The notes beneath the pieces are model-generated. The model saw nothing but the letters and a program-made list of their open reading frames with translations. It was not told the origin of the DNA and did not search any database. 64,000 bases of DNA from Manihot esculenta (taxonomy: Eukaryota > Streptophyta > Magnoliopsida > Malpighiales > Euphorbiaceae). Below, in pieces: positions 47,346 through 59,515 of this stretch. Location of the stretch: positions 10,094,817 through 10,158,816 of the forward strand of contig NC_035170.2 of the NCBI RefSeq assembly GCF_001659605.2, written 5' to 3'. Position numbers and translations under genes: made by a program. Numbering within the stretch: position 1 is the stretch's first letter; each line of letters opens with the position of its first letter.

Positions 47346-48230
47346 CTTTTTTATGATTTGAGAGTGGAAAAAAATAGAAAAAAAAAAAAGAAAAAGATTA
47401 GTGCATTATGCTTATTGGGTTTAATCCCAAAGTGGGATTGGTTGTATTTAACTACATATAGATTAGAATTTGAAGCCGCAAGGCAAAAAACTAGAAAATG
47501 GAATTTGATTTATATAGCTATATCCTTTCAATTTCTCTTTCAGCATGGTTCAGTTTATTTATTTTATGAAATTTAAAATAAATTTTACAAAAAATTTTTA
47601 AAAAATAGTATATAAAATGTGTTCAATTTATTTATACAGTTTTAAAATATTCAATTATATGAAAACTTAAATTTTATTGTAAAAAATAATTTATTTTAAA
47701 ATTGCAATAAAAAATTTAAAAATTTTAAGATATTTTATTCACATGAATTTCTTTTTCTTAAACTATTGTACATCATATACTTGTATTTTACCATTACTTC
47801 TTTGAATTATTTGTATATAAAATTTTTATTATTTTTTAGTTTGTAATAATTTTAAATTTTAATATTCTTATTTAAAATATAAATAAATTCAGAGTATTTA
47901 ATTAAATTTTTTGATAAAAATATTATTAAAAAATAAATTTTATTAAGGAGTATAATTTTTCTTCAAAAATTTTTAATAGCGACTTATTAAAAAAAAATCA
48001 ATCTAATCATAACTAACGATTATTCTTTAAAAAATATATCATTATTTTTTATAAAAGCATGAAATTGCGATTTTAATAATTTCTCATGCTTATGATTTAG
48101 TTATTATAAAATTTTATTTCAAATTTAATATAAATGTTAATTATGTAGAATTTAATAATAAGTAGGATTAGAATTTTATATTTATATATATCCTAAATTG
48201 CATAATTAATTTAAGTTAAATTTTAGATAA
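47346..48230. other. AT-rich gap between CYP707A and element F
   Basis: No gene. The open frame at 47358-47576 is low-complexity and shows no domain. Confidence 0.4.
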
Positions 48231-48235
48231 AATAT

Positions 48236-48717
48236 TTATATAGCACAATACTATAGTCCATGCGCTAGCACTCGAGAACAGAACCACGTGACAAGAGTTT
48301 GATAAGAGAATATTCGGTTTCATCGAGAGAAAAGAAGATTCGGACACTTCCGGTCTCGGCTCTTCATCAAGACTCGCTCTCTCAAGACTCCACGAAATGT
48401 TATCATTAGAAAACGTAATCCAACAGATTTTCATTATACCTATAATCAAGAAATTCCTATTAATTAGCCGATACCAACCAGGTTTTTAGAAAATTCAATA
48501 ATTAACTCTATCTTCTTATAGTATAAAAACTAATGATCGCAGAGACTGAGATATATATTCTTACACAACTACTCTTGAGTTCTAAACAATTCCTTATATT
48601 TTCTATTTTCTTCAGTTTACTGATTTAAGTATCAGAGTGGCTACCATAGGTTCTAACCACCTCACGTCTCTTTCTTGCAGAGTAACCAATTGCGGCACAG
48701 TTTCGTTATAGCATCAT
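48236..48717 (+). repeat. Outer 5' LTR of element F
   Basis: Aligns from its first bases (TTATATAGCACAATA against TGATATAGCATAATA) with the 3' LTR at 51213. Ends ..CGTTATAGCATCA. The terminal TG has mutated to TT. Confidence 0.85.
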
Positions 48718-49104
48718 ACTTCCGGTCTCAGCACTTCGTCAAGACTCGCCCTCTCAACTAAAAGGCGAAGCTCCACAGAAAATTACCATTAGAGAACGTA
48801 ATCCAACAGATTTTTATTACACCTATAATCACGGGATTCCCTATCAATTAGCCGGTACCAACTGAATTTTTAGAAAATTCAATAATTAACTCCATCTTCT
48901 TATAACATAAAAACTAATGATCGCAAAGGCTAAGATACGTATACTTATACAACTACTCTTGAGTTCTAAACAATTCCTTACATTCGCTGATTTCTTCAGT
49001 TTATTGACTTGAGTATCGGAGTGGCTATCATAAGTACCAACCACCTCTCGTTCTCTTTCTTGCAGAGTGACCGATTGCAGCACAGCTTCATTTCAGCCAC
49101 ATCA
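48718..49104 (+). repeat. Inner, 5'-truncated LTR copy of element F
   Basis: Starts abruptly at TACTTCCGGTCTCAGCACTT, matching CACTTCCGGTCTCGGCTCTT near 48347 in the outer LTR, and then follows it to ..TTTCAGCCACATCA. It, not the outer copy, abuts the primer-binding block. Confidence 0.88.
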
Positions 49105-49214
49105 ATTGGTTCCATTGTCGAAAAATCCATTGGATTCTCTTTGTTCATTTGGATTAAAACCAGTCTCTTATCCTCTTTCTCTTAAAAAGAAATATTTATT
49201 TTCTCTCTCTTGAA

Positions 49215-50210
49215 GTGGCCGAAAGTTCACAAGCTACTACTAAGGTTGCTACCGATAAGGGCGCTATCATTTCTTCCGCTCTTAACAGTGGACAAAACAC
49301 ACCCTCTATGGTCAACGAAGGAAATCTCAACAATATAAACAATGAGCAAATGCTTTAATATATTAAAAGGTTGCAGGCTACTCTCGAGCAATACAAAACT
49401 CGGGGGGAGGCATCATTCATGGCTCCCAGGGGAAGGGAGGAAGCCTCCGTTGATACCCCAAGGACTCGAATAGAGGCGATCCAAACGCGGTCCAAAGGGA
49501 AGGCCAAGTTCGAGAAAGAAGAGTCATCAGACGATGCTCCAAAGGATGTCGAGTGGAAGCTGGTACGGGCTGTTCAAAGATTCCAGAAGAAGCAGGAGGA
49601 GGACTATGGCTTGGACGATGCCTCACCTCTATCAGAAGAGATCCTAGTAGAGACTTTTACTGCCAAGTTCAAACTCCCAAGTTTGGACAAATATGATGGA
49701 ACATCAGACCCTAAAAGTCACCTAGCGATCTTAAGGATGACTATGCAGCTTCAAGATGTCAACGACTTTGTGTTGAACCCAGTGTTTCCGTCAACACTCA
49801 TAGGTTTGGCTCAGAAATAGTACCAATATCTGAGCCCAGATTTAATTTAAAGATTTATATAATTCGCTATGTTATTTAAATCCAGGTTTATTACTTATAT
49901 ACCTCCTAAAAAGCTCTCATTTGACTTGCGAAAGATTCATCAAGGAAAGGACGAGTCTTTAAGGAGCATTTATCTCACGTTTCAATGCAGAAGCAATACA
50001 GATAAAAGAATTAAACCATAAGATAGTATGTGAAGTATTGAAAAAAGCAGGCAACATCAAATTCAGGGATTCCCTAATCAAGAATCCAACCGCTATGTAG
50101 CTATGGGCAAAGTCCAAAAGTATATAAGACTAGATGATGAAGTCTAAGCATTGAGAGAGGACAAAAGGATAAGTCAAAAGCAAAACTAAAAGCCAAAGAG
50201 ACGAGGATAT
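49215..50210 (+). pseudogene. Gag of element F, best-preserved copy, interrupted
   Basis: The frame opens at 49215 with GTG in place of an expected ATG (VAESSQATTKVATDKG). It meets one TAA near 49356, then runs open from 49371 to a TAG at 49820 (149 codons from the first internal Met). Blocks in order: YIKRLQATLEQYKTRGEASF, the basic TRSKGKAKFEKE, EWKLVRAVQRFQKKQEEDYG, SPLSEEILVETF, then KFKLPSLDKYDGTSDPKSHL and MTMQLQDVNDFVL (core Retrotrans_gag), ending FPSTLIGLAQK, where the next codon, expected Trp of a KWY.HL block, is TAG. Homology to the family continues out of frame to about 50210. Gag would form the virus-like particle; here it is broken. Confidence 0.82.
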
Positions 50211-50216
50211 GTGGAG

Positions 50217-50795
50217 ACAAGAAAAAAGGCACAAGGCGAGTATCTACCAGGCCACCTAATCTGGGTGTTAGTCCTGCTAAACAAGGCATTTTATGTCAGG
50301 CCACAAAGCGAATTCCACTAGGCCATAATTCAGGTATTAGTCCTGCTAAATAAGACACCTTATTCTAGGCCACAAGGCGAGTTTTGCTAGGCCATATTCC
50401 GGGTGTTAGTCCTACTAAATAAGACATCTTATTTCAGGCCATAAGGCAGATTTTGCCAGACTATAATTCGAGTATTAGTCCCACTAAACAAGGCATTTTA
50501 TGTTAGGCCACAAGGCAGGTTCTGCTAAGCCACAATCTGGGTGTTAGTCTCACTAAACAAGGCACCTTATACCGGACTATAAGGCAAGTATTCGCCAGGC
50601 CATAATCCTAGGCGTTAGTCCCGCTTCATAAAAAACTTAAAAGGCATTTTATGCTAAGGTCACAAGGTGGGTATCCGACAGGCCACATTATCGGATATTA
50701 ATTCCACTGTACAAAAAGTTTAAAAGGCATTTCATACCAGACCATAAGGCGGTTATCTGCCAGGCCACATGTTCGGTTGTCGGTCCCGTTCTTCT
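50217..50795 (+). repeat. Tandem array of element F
   Basis: About eight units of 68-83 bp: AAGGCATTTTATGCCAGGCC, ACAAGGCGAGTTCTGCCAGG, CCATAATCCGGGTGTTAGTC, CCGCTAAAC. The later units lengthen with a ..CTTCATAAAAAACTTAAA insert, matching the '..TTTCACGAAAAGTTT' portion of the 82-bp units in B. Confidence 0.85.
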
Positions 50796-51212
50796 AATTT
50801 CTCAAGTTATTTATTTTATGGCTACTAATTAGGCCAGTAACCGAGTGATATGTCTGGTTAGCAAGCCTGTTTTAGTTACTTTTTAGCAAAGGCAATGAGT
50901 ACCAAGTTTTATTTTGGCCAGGTGTTAACCCTTAGCAATTTTTTAGAAGTTATTGTTTAGCTATGGTTGGATGAGTGTTATGGTCAAGTACGAGTATATA
51001 AGCACTTAGCGAAAATAATAATAAAAAATATAGAAAGAAAGATTTCTCATTAAAAAATGAAAGTTACAAAACAGGGTAATTATCATTTATAGGCAAAATC
51101 AGATAAAGCGATACGAGCATGGAAGACCAATCTAAACAGGTCACGTGCCCTAGATCGTGAAAACAACTGTCACCTTCGAATATAAAAAATTGAAGACCAA
51201 CGGAGAGATTTC

Positions 51213-51718
51213 TGATATAGCATAATAATCGCCCAATGCAGGCCATGTACTGGCACTCGAAAACAGAGCCACGCGACAAGAGTCTGATCAAAGGATACTC
51301 AGTCCCACCGAGGAAAAAGAAGACCCAGACACTTATGGTCTTAGCTCTTCATCAAGACTCACCCTCTCAACCATGAGGTGAGACTCCATGAGAAGTTACA
51401 ATTAGAAAACGCAATCCAATAGATTTCTATTACACCTATAATTATGGGATCCCCTATCAATTAGTCAATACCAACCGGATTTTAAGAAGATGTGATAATT
51501 AACTTCATTTTCTTACAGTATAAAAGCTAATGATCACAGAAACTAAGGTGCACATTCTTGCACAACTACTTTTGAGTTCTAAATAATTATTTATATTTGT
51601 CATTTTTTTTTACTTTAATAACTTGAGTGTCGGAGTGGCTGCCATATACGTTAATCATTTCACATTCTCAATTTTACAAAATAATCAATCGCGGTACAGT
51701 TTCATTTCAACCACATCA
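51213..51718 (+). repeat. 3' LTR of element F
   Basis: TGATATAGCATAATAATCGC at the start, TTTCAACCACATCA at the end, TACAGTATAAAAGCTAATGA as TATA region. TG..CA intact. Confidence 0.9.
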
Positions 51719-51723
51719 AATAT

Positions 51724-52839
51724 AATTTAAATTGAATAAAATATCAATTTAATCAATTAAACTTTAATTTTAAAAATAATGACAATTTAAATAACGAATC
51801 AAGTTTCAGGTCAATTTGTTATCTTATTTAACTAACGATATTATATAAGAAATCTTATTATTTCCCTCTTTTTGCTTTTATAGATAATATAAATTTATTA
51901 ATACTTTTAATAAATATATATGTTTATTAATTATTATAAATTTATTAAAAATAAATTTTTTAGAATACAAAATTATGTTTTTATTAAATAAATAAATTTC
52001 AATTATGAATTATGTAAAATTTAATTCACTTCAGTTTTCCAATATCAAACCATAAAATTCACTGAAAATAAATTATATTTAAATTCAATTCAACTCCATA
52101 TAATTTTATAAAAATAAAAGTGAATCAAATAATATGTTCAAATACTTATGAATTTAATTTTATATGAGAAACCATTTAGTGACAATTTATATTGGTTTAT
52201 TTATTATATATATTTCAATAAATTGTTAGAAGTCTTATATAAAATTTAAACGTAAACTTATTGATACAGAATAATTAGTTTTAAATTTTACAACAGATTT
52301 AAATTAAATTTAATTTTTACTACCGACGTCCGATAGAGATTCACGATAACTTTTCGAAAAGAGAATTTTAAGACGTATGACTTTTAAAAGTGTGACGAGA
52401 GCCGAAAGTGAAAATTCTACTAGAGGTAATTATTTTCAATTTTTCCCTTACAGAAAAATATAGTGTAAATAGTGGTGTGTTTGGATGGTAAAAAAAATGT
52501 ATTAAATAAATTGGATATATGTAATATTCAGTTTTAGCATAAATTTATTTCTTTTAAAATAATTTATTTTGACCTATTAAATAAAAATTTCAGACATATA
52601 TGCGAATTTATATTTTTAGTAAAAAATTTCAATTGTAAGAATAAAGTTAAAATTTTTAATCATGTACAATTTTAGCTAAAGATCTAAATTAAATTAAAAA
52701 ATTAACAATAAAGGATAATAAAGCCCTTATATTTTTATTTATTAATAAAATAATCTATTTATTTAAAAGTTACATTTAAAGTAAATATATTTTATATTGA
52801 TTATCATTTATGCAATATAATGGTAAGGGTATTATAAAT
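51724..52839. other. AT-rich gap between element F and a solo LTR
   Basis: No gene, RNA or clear repeat recognised. Many A/T runs. Confidence 0.4.
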
Positions 52840-53249
52840 TGATACTCGGTTTTACCTATAGAATGGTAGATTTGAACACTACAGGCGCTTGGTTCTTTAC
52901 CAACATTTACTCTCTTCCGAGTATGTTAAGTGTTCATGAAAAGTAATCGTTAATAGATATAATTTAGCACATCTCTATTATACCTACAAATGTGAGATCT
53001 CTTATTCACTAGCAGTACCAGTTGGATTTACAGATATTCGATAACCAGCCTCATTTTTTTACAATATAAAAATAAATGTATATCGAGATCAAAACACATT
53101 TTTACACACTTATTTTAAACTAAAAACAATCACTCTATAAATTTACTGATTTGAGTGTCGAAGTTATGATCCATAAGCCCCAACCACCTCAGGTTATCTC
53201 TTTTTGTATGTTATTTAGTTACGATTCAACTCTATTTGCGGCCATATCA
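52840..53249 (+). mobile_element. Diverged solo LTR of the A/B/E/F family
   Basis: It begins TGATACTCGG and ends TGCGGCCATATCA. Internally it follows the family order: CATCTCTATTATACCTACAA, then TAACCAGCCTCATTTTTTTA, ACAATATAAAAATAAATG (TATA region), GATTTGAGTGTCGAAGT, CCCCAACCACCTCAGG. No primer site, gag or array follows. Flanks do not give a matching duplication. Confidence 0.68.
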
Positions 53250-53509
53250 CATATATAATAAATATTTATTATATGTAAACTAATATTATAATGAATTTAA
53301 TATAATAAATATATTTTTATATTTATTATATACAAAAAGATTTCGTCAACAATATATGCTCAATACTATACTATTATAATTATGTATTGTATATATTGTG
53401 CAACTATAACACAGCAGGTTGATCCCTCAAAACAGATAGCTGTAGTGCATCTCAAGTTTTAGCTGGATTTGAAGAGATGAATCTTCACCACCAAAAAGGC
53501 AAAGGTTAA

Positions 53510-53905
53510 TAATTTTTGAAAAAAATTATTATGCAGTTTTTATATTATTAAAAAAATTCAGTTTTTAAATTTAAAAATTTATTAAAATGTTTTTAAATTT
53601 TAAAAAACTTATTAATTAGTCAAGTTTTAGCAATTAACTATTTTATTATTTAGTTCCTATAATATAAAAAGCTCATTAATTGGTCTGTTAGTTGGATAAA
53701 AATATTCACTATTTAATCTCAAATTAAGGGTATTTTAGATTTTTACATAATATTTAATCATTAAAATTGATGAAATAATTAATTATTAAATTTTTTAAAA
53801 TTTTAGAAAAATTTTAATATATTTTTAAAAATTAAGTGATTAATTAATGAATTTTTTTATAATATAAAGATTATATTGTAATTTTTTAAAATTTTTTAAA
53901 ATCAG
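53510..53905. mobile_element. MITE of the AT-rich long-inverted-arm family (copy 6)
   Basis: The left arm TTATTATGCAGTTTTTATAT pairs with the right end ..TATTGTAATTTTTTAAA. ATTTATTAAAATGTTTTTAA pairs with AAAATTTTAATATATTTTTA. About 390 bp, no ORF. A similar weak inverted pattern follows at about 54660-55010. Confidence 0.5.
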
Positions 53906-54227
53906 GCCTCTTTTAATAAATTATTTTTAAATTTGAATTTAGTATTTTAATATAGTTAAGACATTAATTTTTAAAAGTTGAAAGAGTGAATCGAAAAGTT
54001 ATTTTCTTTTAATTTTTGGTTGATTACCATTAAAACAGCTAATATTGGTAAATAAAGTTTAAAAATTAAATTATACACGCATTTTTTTTTTATTATTAAT
54101 AATTATTAGAATAATTATTGATTATTAAAATAATTAATATCATTAAACAATATGAGAATATATCTACCAATAGAATAATACAAGATTAAATTTGCAGGTC
54201 CCATGAAATTATATTAAGAGAATATTG

Positions 54228-54655
54228 AAAAATATTCGGTTCAAATCGACTGAATTAATTAAAAATTTTATTTATTTTTTTATTTTATTCTATTTTTATT
54301 TTAAAATTTTAATTATTTTGGTTCGATTCAATTTTAATTAGAAAAAATTGATTAAATTAAATCGATGAGTGATTATTATCATATTATTTTTAATAATATA
54401 GAGATATTAAATTATAATTAAAGTTGAAATATTTTAATTAAATTTTAAAATATTTAAAATAAAGTGTTTAAAAATAAAAAGTCTATAAGTTCAACTGATT
54501 AAACTGAATCGAATCGAACTGAATTAGACTAATTCGATTCAAATTAATTTTTATCTAAAATTACTTCTGTTAAATTTTCATAAATTTTAAAATTTCAATT
54601 TTTGATTTTCTCAAATCAGTTTAATTTTAAAATAAACAGACTAAACTACTATAAA
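54228..54655. mobile_element. GGTTCGGTT-type MITE, diverged copy
   Basis: ATATTCGGTTCAAATCGACT at the left, the family interior (TAATAATATAGAGATATTAA) in the middle, and CTAAACTACT at a decayed right end. Confidence 0.5.
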
Positions 54656-55114
54656 ATATTATTATTTAAAGTATAAAAAAATACAATTTACATTATAATT
54701 ATTTGGTTCCTTTATTTTTTAAGGATGCATTAATTAGTTTTTATCTCTTTAAAACGTTTTACAAAAATTAAATAGTTATATTTTTTAAATTACACTAATT
54801 TCAAAATTGTAAGAATTGTAGAGTCTGATGAACAATGTTTTTGTTATTTCTCACATTATTGACGGCTTAAAAAAAATTGTTGAGCTATATAATTGACTGT
54901 TAAAATCCTTGGATTAGATAATTAATGATTTGAAAAAAAAATATTTTTAAAAATAAAGGAATTTAATAGTTAATTTTATAAAATTATAAAAATTATATAG
55001 TAAAATTTCCTTTTAAATATTAGTGATAAGTAAATCAGAATATTTACATAAATCATTTGATTTTAAAAATAAAATAAATTAATCGCATCAAATTAAAATT
55101 CACAATATAAAACA

Positions 55115-55500
55115 TGTACATACCGGAATAGAATTAATTTAAAATTTTAATTTGATTTTTTATTTATTTCGATTGAATTTAATTTTTAATTTTAAAATTT
55201 TTAATTATTTCGGTTTGATTCGATTTTGATAAGAAAAAATTAAATCGAATCGATTAATAATAATAATATATTATTTTCAATAATATAGAGAGATTAGATT
55301 ATATTAAAATTAAAATATTTTAATTAAATTTTAAAAATTTAAGCCGATCAAACTGAATTAAACTTAATTAGACTGATTCAGTTTGATTTGATTTTTTACC
55401 AAAATCGATTCAATTCGATTTTTATAAATATTAAAATTTTAATTTTTAATTTATTCGATTCGATTCGATTTTAAATCGAACTGATCGAATTCTCACTCTT
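55115..55500. mobile_element. GGTTCGGTT-type MITE, diverged copy
   Basis: Left ACCGGAATAGAATTAATTTA, interior AATAATATAGAGAGATTAGA, right ..AACTGATCGAATTCTCACTC, the last being a decayed GAATGCTCACCCC end. Confidence 0.55.
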
Positions 55501-55989
55501 AAATATTTATATAATAAATATAAAATATATTTATTATATATAATAAAATAAAATATATTTATTTTTAATATAAAATTTAAATTAAGAATTTATTTTGTTA
55601 ATAAACAAAATCTCAAACAACAGATTGTAGTTTACAGTTAATAGCTTCAATCAATAAATGGATGCGCCTTCTAGAAATTTCAAAACTTTTACGTATAGAA
55701 TTCAATTGCATTAAATTTCTTAATAAATAATTTATTTTGTATTTAATAAAATTATATTTTTAATTAAAATTTTTATTTATTATAAAAAAGTAAATAATCT
55801 CTATTCTATGTTATATTGACAGAAACAGATATACTGAATTTTAAATTATTAATTTTAATTTATAATTATAATTTAAATATAAAAAATAATAATTTATAGT
55901 GTTTGTGTATAAATATAAACGATTTACTTATTTATTTATATTACGGTTTTAATGGAGAATATAATGTTAAGTGGAAATTGAAAAAAAAT

Positions 55990-56412
55990 AGATTTTTTAT
56001 TGCGGATTAATAATATTTGATTCAAATCGAAAAAATTAATCGAATTGAATTAATCTAAAATTTTAATTTGATTTTTTATTCATTTCGGTTTGATTTGATT
56101 TTTAATTTTAAAAATTTTAATTATTTAAATTTAGATCGATTTTAATTAAAAAAATTGATTTTAGATCATATTAAAATTAAAATATTTCAATTAAATTTTA
56201 AAATATTAAAAATAAAAATAAAGTGTAAAAAATAAAAAATTTAATAAAAATTCAAACTGATAAACCGAATTAAATAGAATTAAATTAGATTAATTTCGAT
56301 TTGATTTCTAATTAAAATTAATTCGACTGAATTTTTATAAATATTAAATTTTAATTTTTAATTTATTTGATTTGATTTAATTTTAAACTGAATCTACCGA
56401 ATATTCATCCAC
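55990..56412. mobile_element. GGTTCGGTT-type MITE, diverged copy
   Basis: Left TAATATTTGATTCAAATCGA, right ..GAATCTACCGAATATTCATC. The middle part of the interior (TTATTTTTAATAATATAGAG) appears deleted. Confidence 0.5.
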
Positions 56413-57794
56413 ATTTATGAATATTTTATATAAAATATATTTTAAATATAAATTATTATTTTTTTTAAATAAATAAATAAATAAAGATTATATTAAAAAT
56501 ATAGCTGAAAATCTGTATTAATAGACAATGCATTTAATTGTATAAAAATATTTTAACTGAAAATTTAAAATAAGCATATGATATAATTGAGAAGGTAATT
56601 CAAAGCTATTACATGAGCAGTTGAAGAGTCAAATTCAGAAAAAAGAAACACGTAACTGACTAATTCTTACAAAAATTGTTATAATCAATTAATATCCATT
56701 GACTTTGATTTTTTTTTTAAAGAAAAATTTTCCTTCCCTAATGATGTAAACTCATTTGGGACATCTGCATCTGAATAAATTGAAAAAAAAAATCAAATTT
56801 GTATTAAAAATTAAATAAATTAATTTTTTTATTAAATAAAACACTGAATTTTATGTGTCTAAAATAGGCTCCGTTTATTTTAAAAAAAATATTTAAATTT
56901 TAAAAATTATTTTTCAACAAACTAACTTGTTTGCTATCATTTAATTTTAATTTAAATAATAAAATATATGATCAAATTTATATATAGAATTGTCAAAATG
57001 CTAATAACTTTCTTTTAAAATAATTTAATTTTTTAAAAATATTTTTCTATTAACTAATTATAAAATATGAAAAGTATTTTACAGCCTTTCAAAATAAATA
57101 AAAATCAATATTCATTAATTTTATTATTATTTTTACTGCAATAATTTCTTTAAATATTTTTATTTCACATAGAAAAGAAAATCAATTAAAATATTATAAG
57201 TTTGATTTCGTATGCAGACAAAATTAGTAAGTATTATTAAATATTTAAATAAAATTAATTAAAATATTTAATTTAATAACGGTCAAACTATTTTTTCATA
57301 TGAAATCAGCTGTTTTCCACGTTGCACACTAAGTAAAATAGATTCAATTATATGGTGACACGTCAAGACACAGTGTTTAATTTTGGGATTTTGAGTTTGA
57401 AATAAGAAAGCATGGTAAAGAAAAAGATGAATTTAAAAATATTAAAATAATTAATTTTTATAATATTTGATGGAATTTATAATATCTCAACTAAATTATA
57501 ATGCATGAATAATATTAAATTGAAGGGCAAAAGGTCAATGGTAATAAAAAAATTAGAAGAGATGAGTCATGAACAACTCACACTTTTGTTTCGTAATCAT
57601 AATCTTTAATTTTATGTCAACGTTAAACTTGTCAGTATTCTCGTTATGGATTCCCTTCATGCACCCCTTGACTTTCTTCTCACTTTCCTTTCTTTTTTTT
57701 TTTTGAAATTATTCTTTCTATTTAAAAATACCCAGGTAATAATTAACAAACGTTTTTTTCTTTAGAAAACCATTTCAATCTAACCTTATCAAGT
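56413..57794. other. AT-rich gap, no gene seen
   Basis: Non-repetitive at this level of inspection except poly-A/T runs. No domain in any frame. Confidence 0.4.
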
Positions 57795-58251
57795 CGGGAT
57801 GGGTCGTATTCTGTTCAAATTAAAAAAGTCGATCGAATTGAATTAATTTTAAAATTTAGTTTGACTTTTTATTCAATTCGATTCGATTTGATTTTTAATT
57901 TTAAAAATTTCAGTTATTTTAGTTCAGTTCGATTTTAATAAAAAAAATTAAAAAAATCGAATCGAATTGATTAGTGATAATGATATGTTATTTTAGAAAT
58001 TAAATTATATTAAAATCAAAATATTTTAATTAAATTTTAAAATATTAAAAATAAAAAGTAAAAATAAAAAATTTATTAAAATTCGAAATTGATCAAATTG
58101 AACCGAATCGAATCGAATTAAACTGGTCGGTTCGATTTAATTTCTGACTAAAATCGATTCGATTCGGTTTTTAAAAAAACTAAAATTTCAATTTTTTGGT
58201 TTATTCGATTCGGTTCGATTTTGAACCGAACCGACCGAATACTCACCCCTA
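57795..58251. mobile_element. GGTTCGGTT-type MITE, nearly complete copy
   Basis: The left end CGGGATGGGTCGTATTCTGT is a mutated TAGGGGTGAGCAGTATTCGT; the right end GAATACTCACCCCTA is nearly intact. Flanks TTATCAAGT and TTAACAAGT match at 8 of 9. Same interior landmarks as the intact copies. Confidence 0.75.
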
Positions 58252-59515
58252 TTAACAAGTCTGTTTAATTTATTATTTTTTTATTAAAATAAAATAAAAA
58301 ATTAAAGAAATAAAAATTAAAATCTCTTAAATTTATTTAAATATACTTATTATTATTATCAGACAGTTCTGTCAGGTAAGTGCTGATTTATTATTATTAA
58401 ATGGTTCAAAAAATATATTAAATTTAATTTTTAAGTTAAAATTTTTATTTAATAAAAAAATATACAGACACAATTTTAATATTTTTGAAAATTTAAATTA
58501 CTCTGGCTAAATAAATTTTTTAAATTTATTTTTAAATTATTCCTTAAAAAAGTGAAATAAAATATTATTTATTAAAATTTTAGAATGTAAATTTCATTAT
58601 TATTAATATATTTAGCCTTATTTGATTTTATTTAATATTTTAATAATAAAATTTGACACTTTTAATTTAGAAATAATAAACAAATAAATAAACATAAACT
58701 TAGCGTATTAATTAGGGATGGTTGTATCTGTGTGTACTAATTAACGAACCAACTGGACATGTATAGTGTACGGATTTATTGAATTTTTTTTATAAAAAAT
58801 ATAAATAATATATAGGAAAAAGCCATTTGTTCTTCATAAACAACTTTTCTACAAATCAAGGGACGCTTGATCAGAATTATGTAATCGGTCAGTTAGATTC
58901 AATTAAACTAATTGAAATTATAATTAAAATGAAAAGAATATATAGAAATTAAACCCTAAATTGAAAATTTAATTAATTTCTTTTGTCAATGATTCATTTC
59001 AATAATTTATATAAATCACAACTAATTATGCTAAATAAATCAGTATTCAGATTCAACTATTAATCCCATTTTCATTCAACCATAATCACAATAAACATCA
59101 AATTACAAATTGAAAATTCATTTGTTTTATGGAAAATATATTTTATATTTAAAATACTTAAAAATTTTAATTAATAAAAAAATATTTTTTAATTAAAAAA
59201 AATTAAATTACTTTTTAAAAAATAATTTTCTGCCTTCAAGAGAAATTCATTGCATTTACAGATTTAGTCTGCTAGTATGTATAAATCTTAGACATCTCAT
59301 ATTCTATTCCTTCAATTTTCATTTCAAAAAAAAAAATTATTTTTTATATTTTAAAATTTTTATTAAAACTTTATAAATATATTTTATTTTTTAAATTAAA
59401 ATAAAAAATAAATTATTTTATTAAAATATTTTTTATAAAATATATTTTTTAAAAAAAGTATTTTTTAAATACAGTTATTTTCGCAAATAAACCGAGTCTA
59501 AGTAATAAAATTTGC
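58252..59515. other. AT-rich gap, no gene seen
   Basis: No ORF with a motif, no inverted ends. A short AAGTGCTGATTTATTATTAT-type low-complexity background throughout. Confidence 0.35.

Larger units (their letters stand above)
48236..51718 (+). mobile_element. Element F: Tat-like Ty3/gypsy retrotransposon without pol, with an extra partial LTR (3.5 kb)
   Basis: Flanked by a perfect 5-bp duplication AATAT (48231-48235 and 51719-51723). Order: full LTR 48236-48717, a second LTR copy lacking its first ~110 bp (48718-49104), primer-binding block (49105-49124), gag (49215-50210), tandem array (50217-50795), a short gene-less stretch, a purine-rich run (GGAGAGATTTC) and the 3' LTR 51213-51718. No pol and no antisense ORF. 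It is the shortest of the four long copies and holds the best-preserved gag. Confidence 0.9.
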
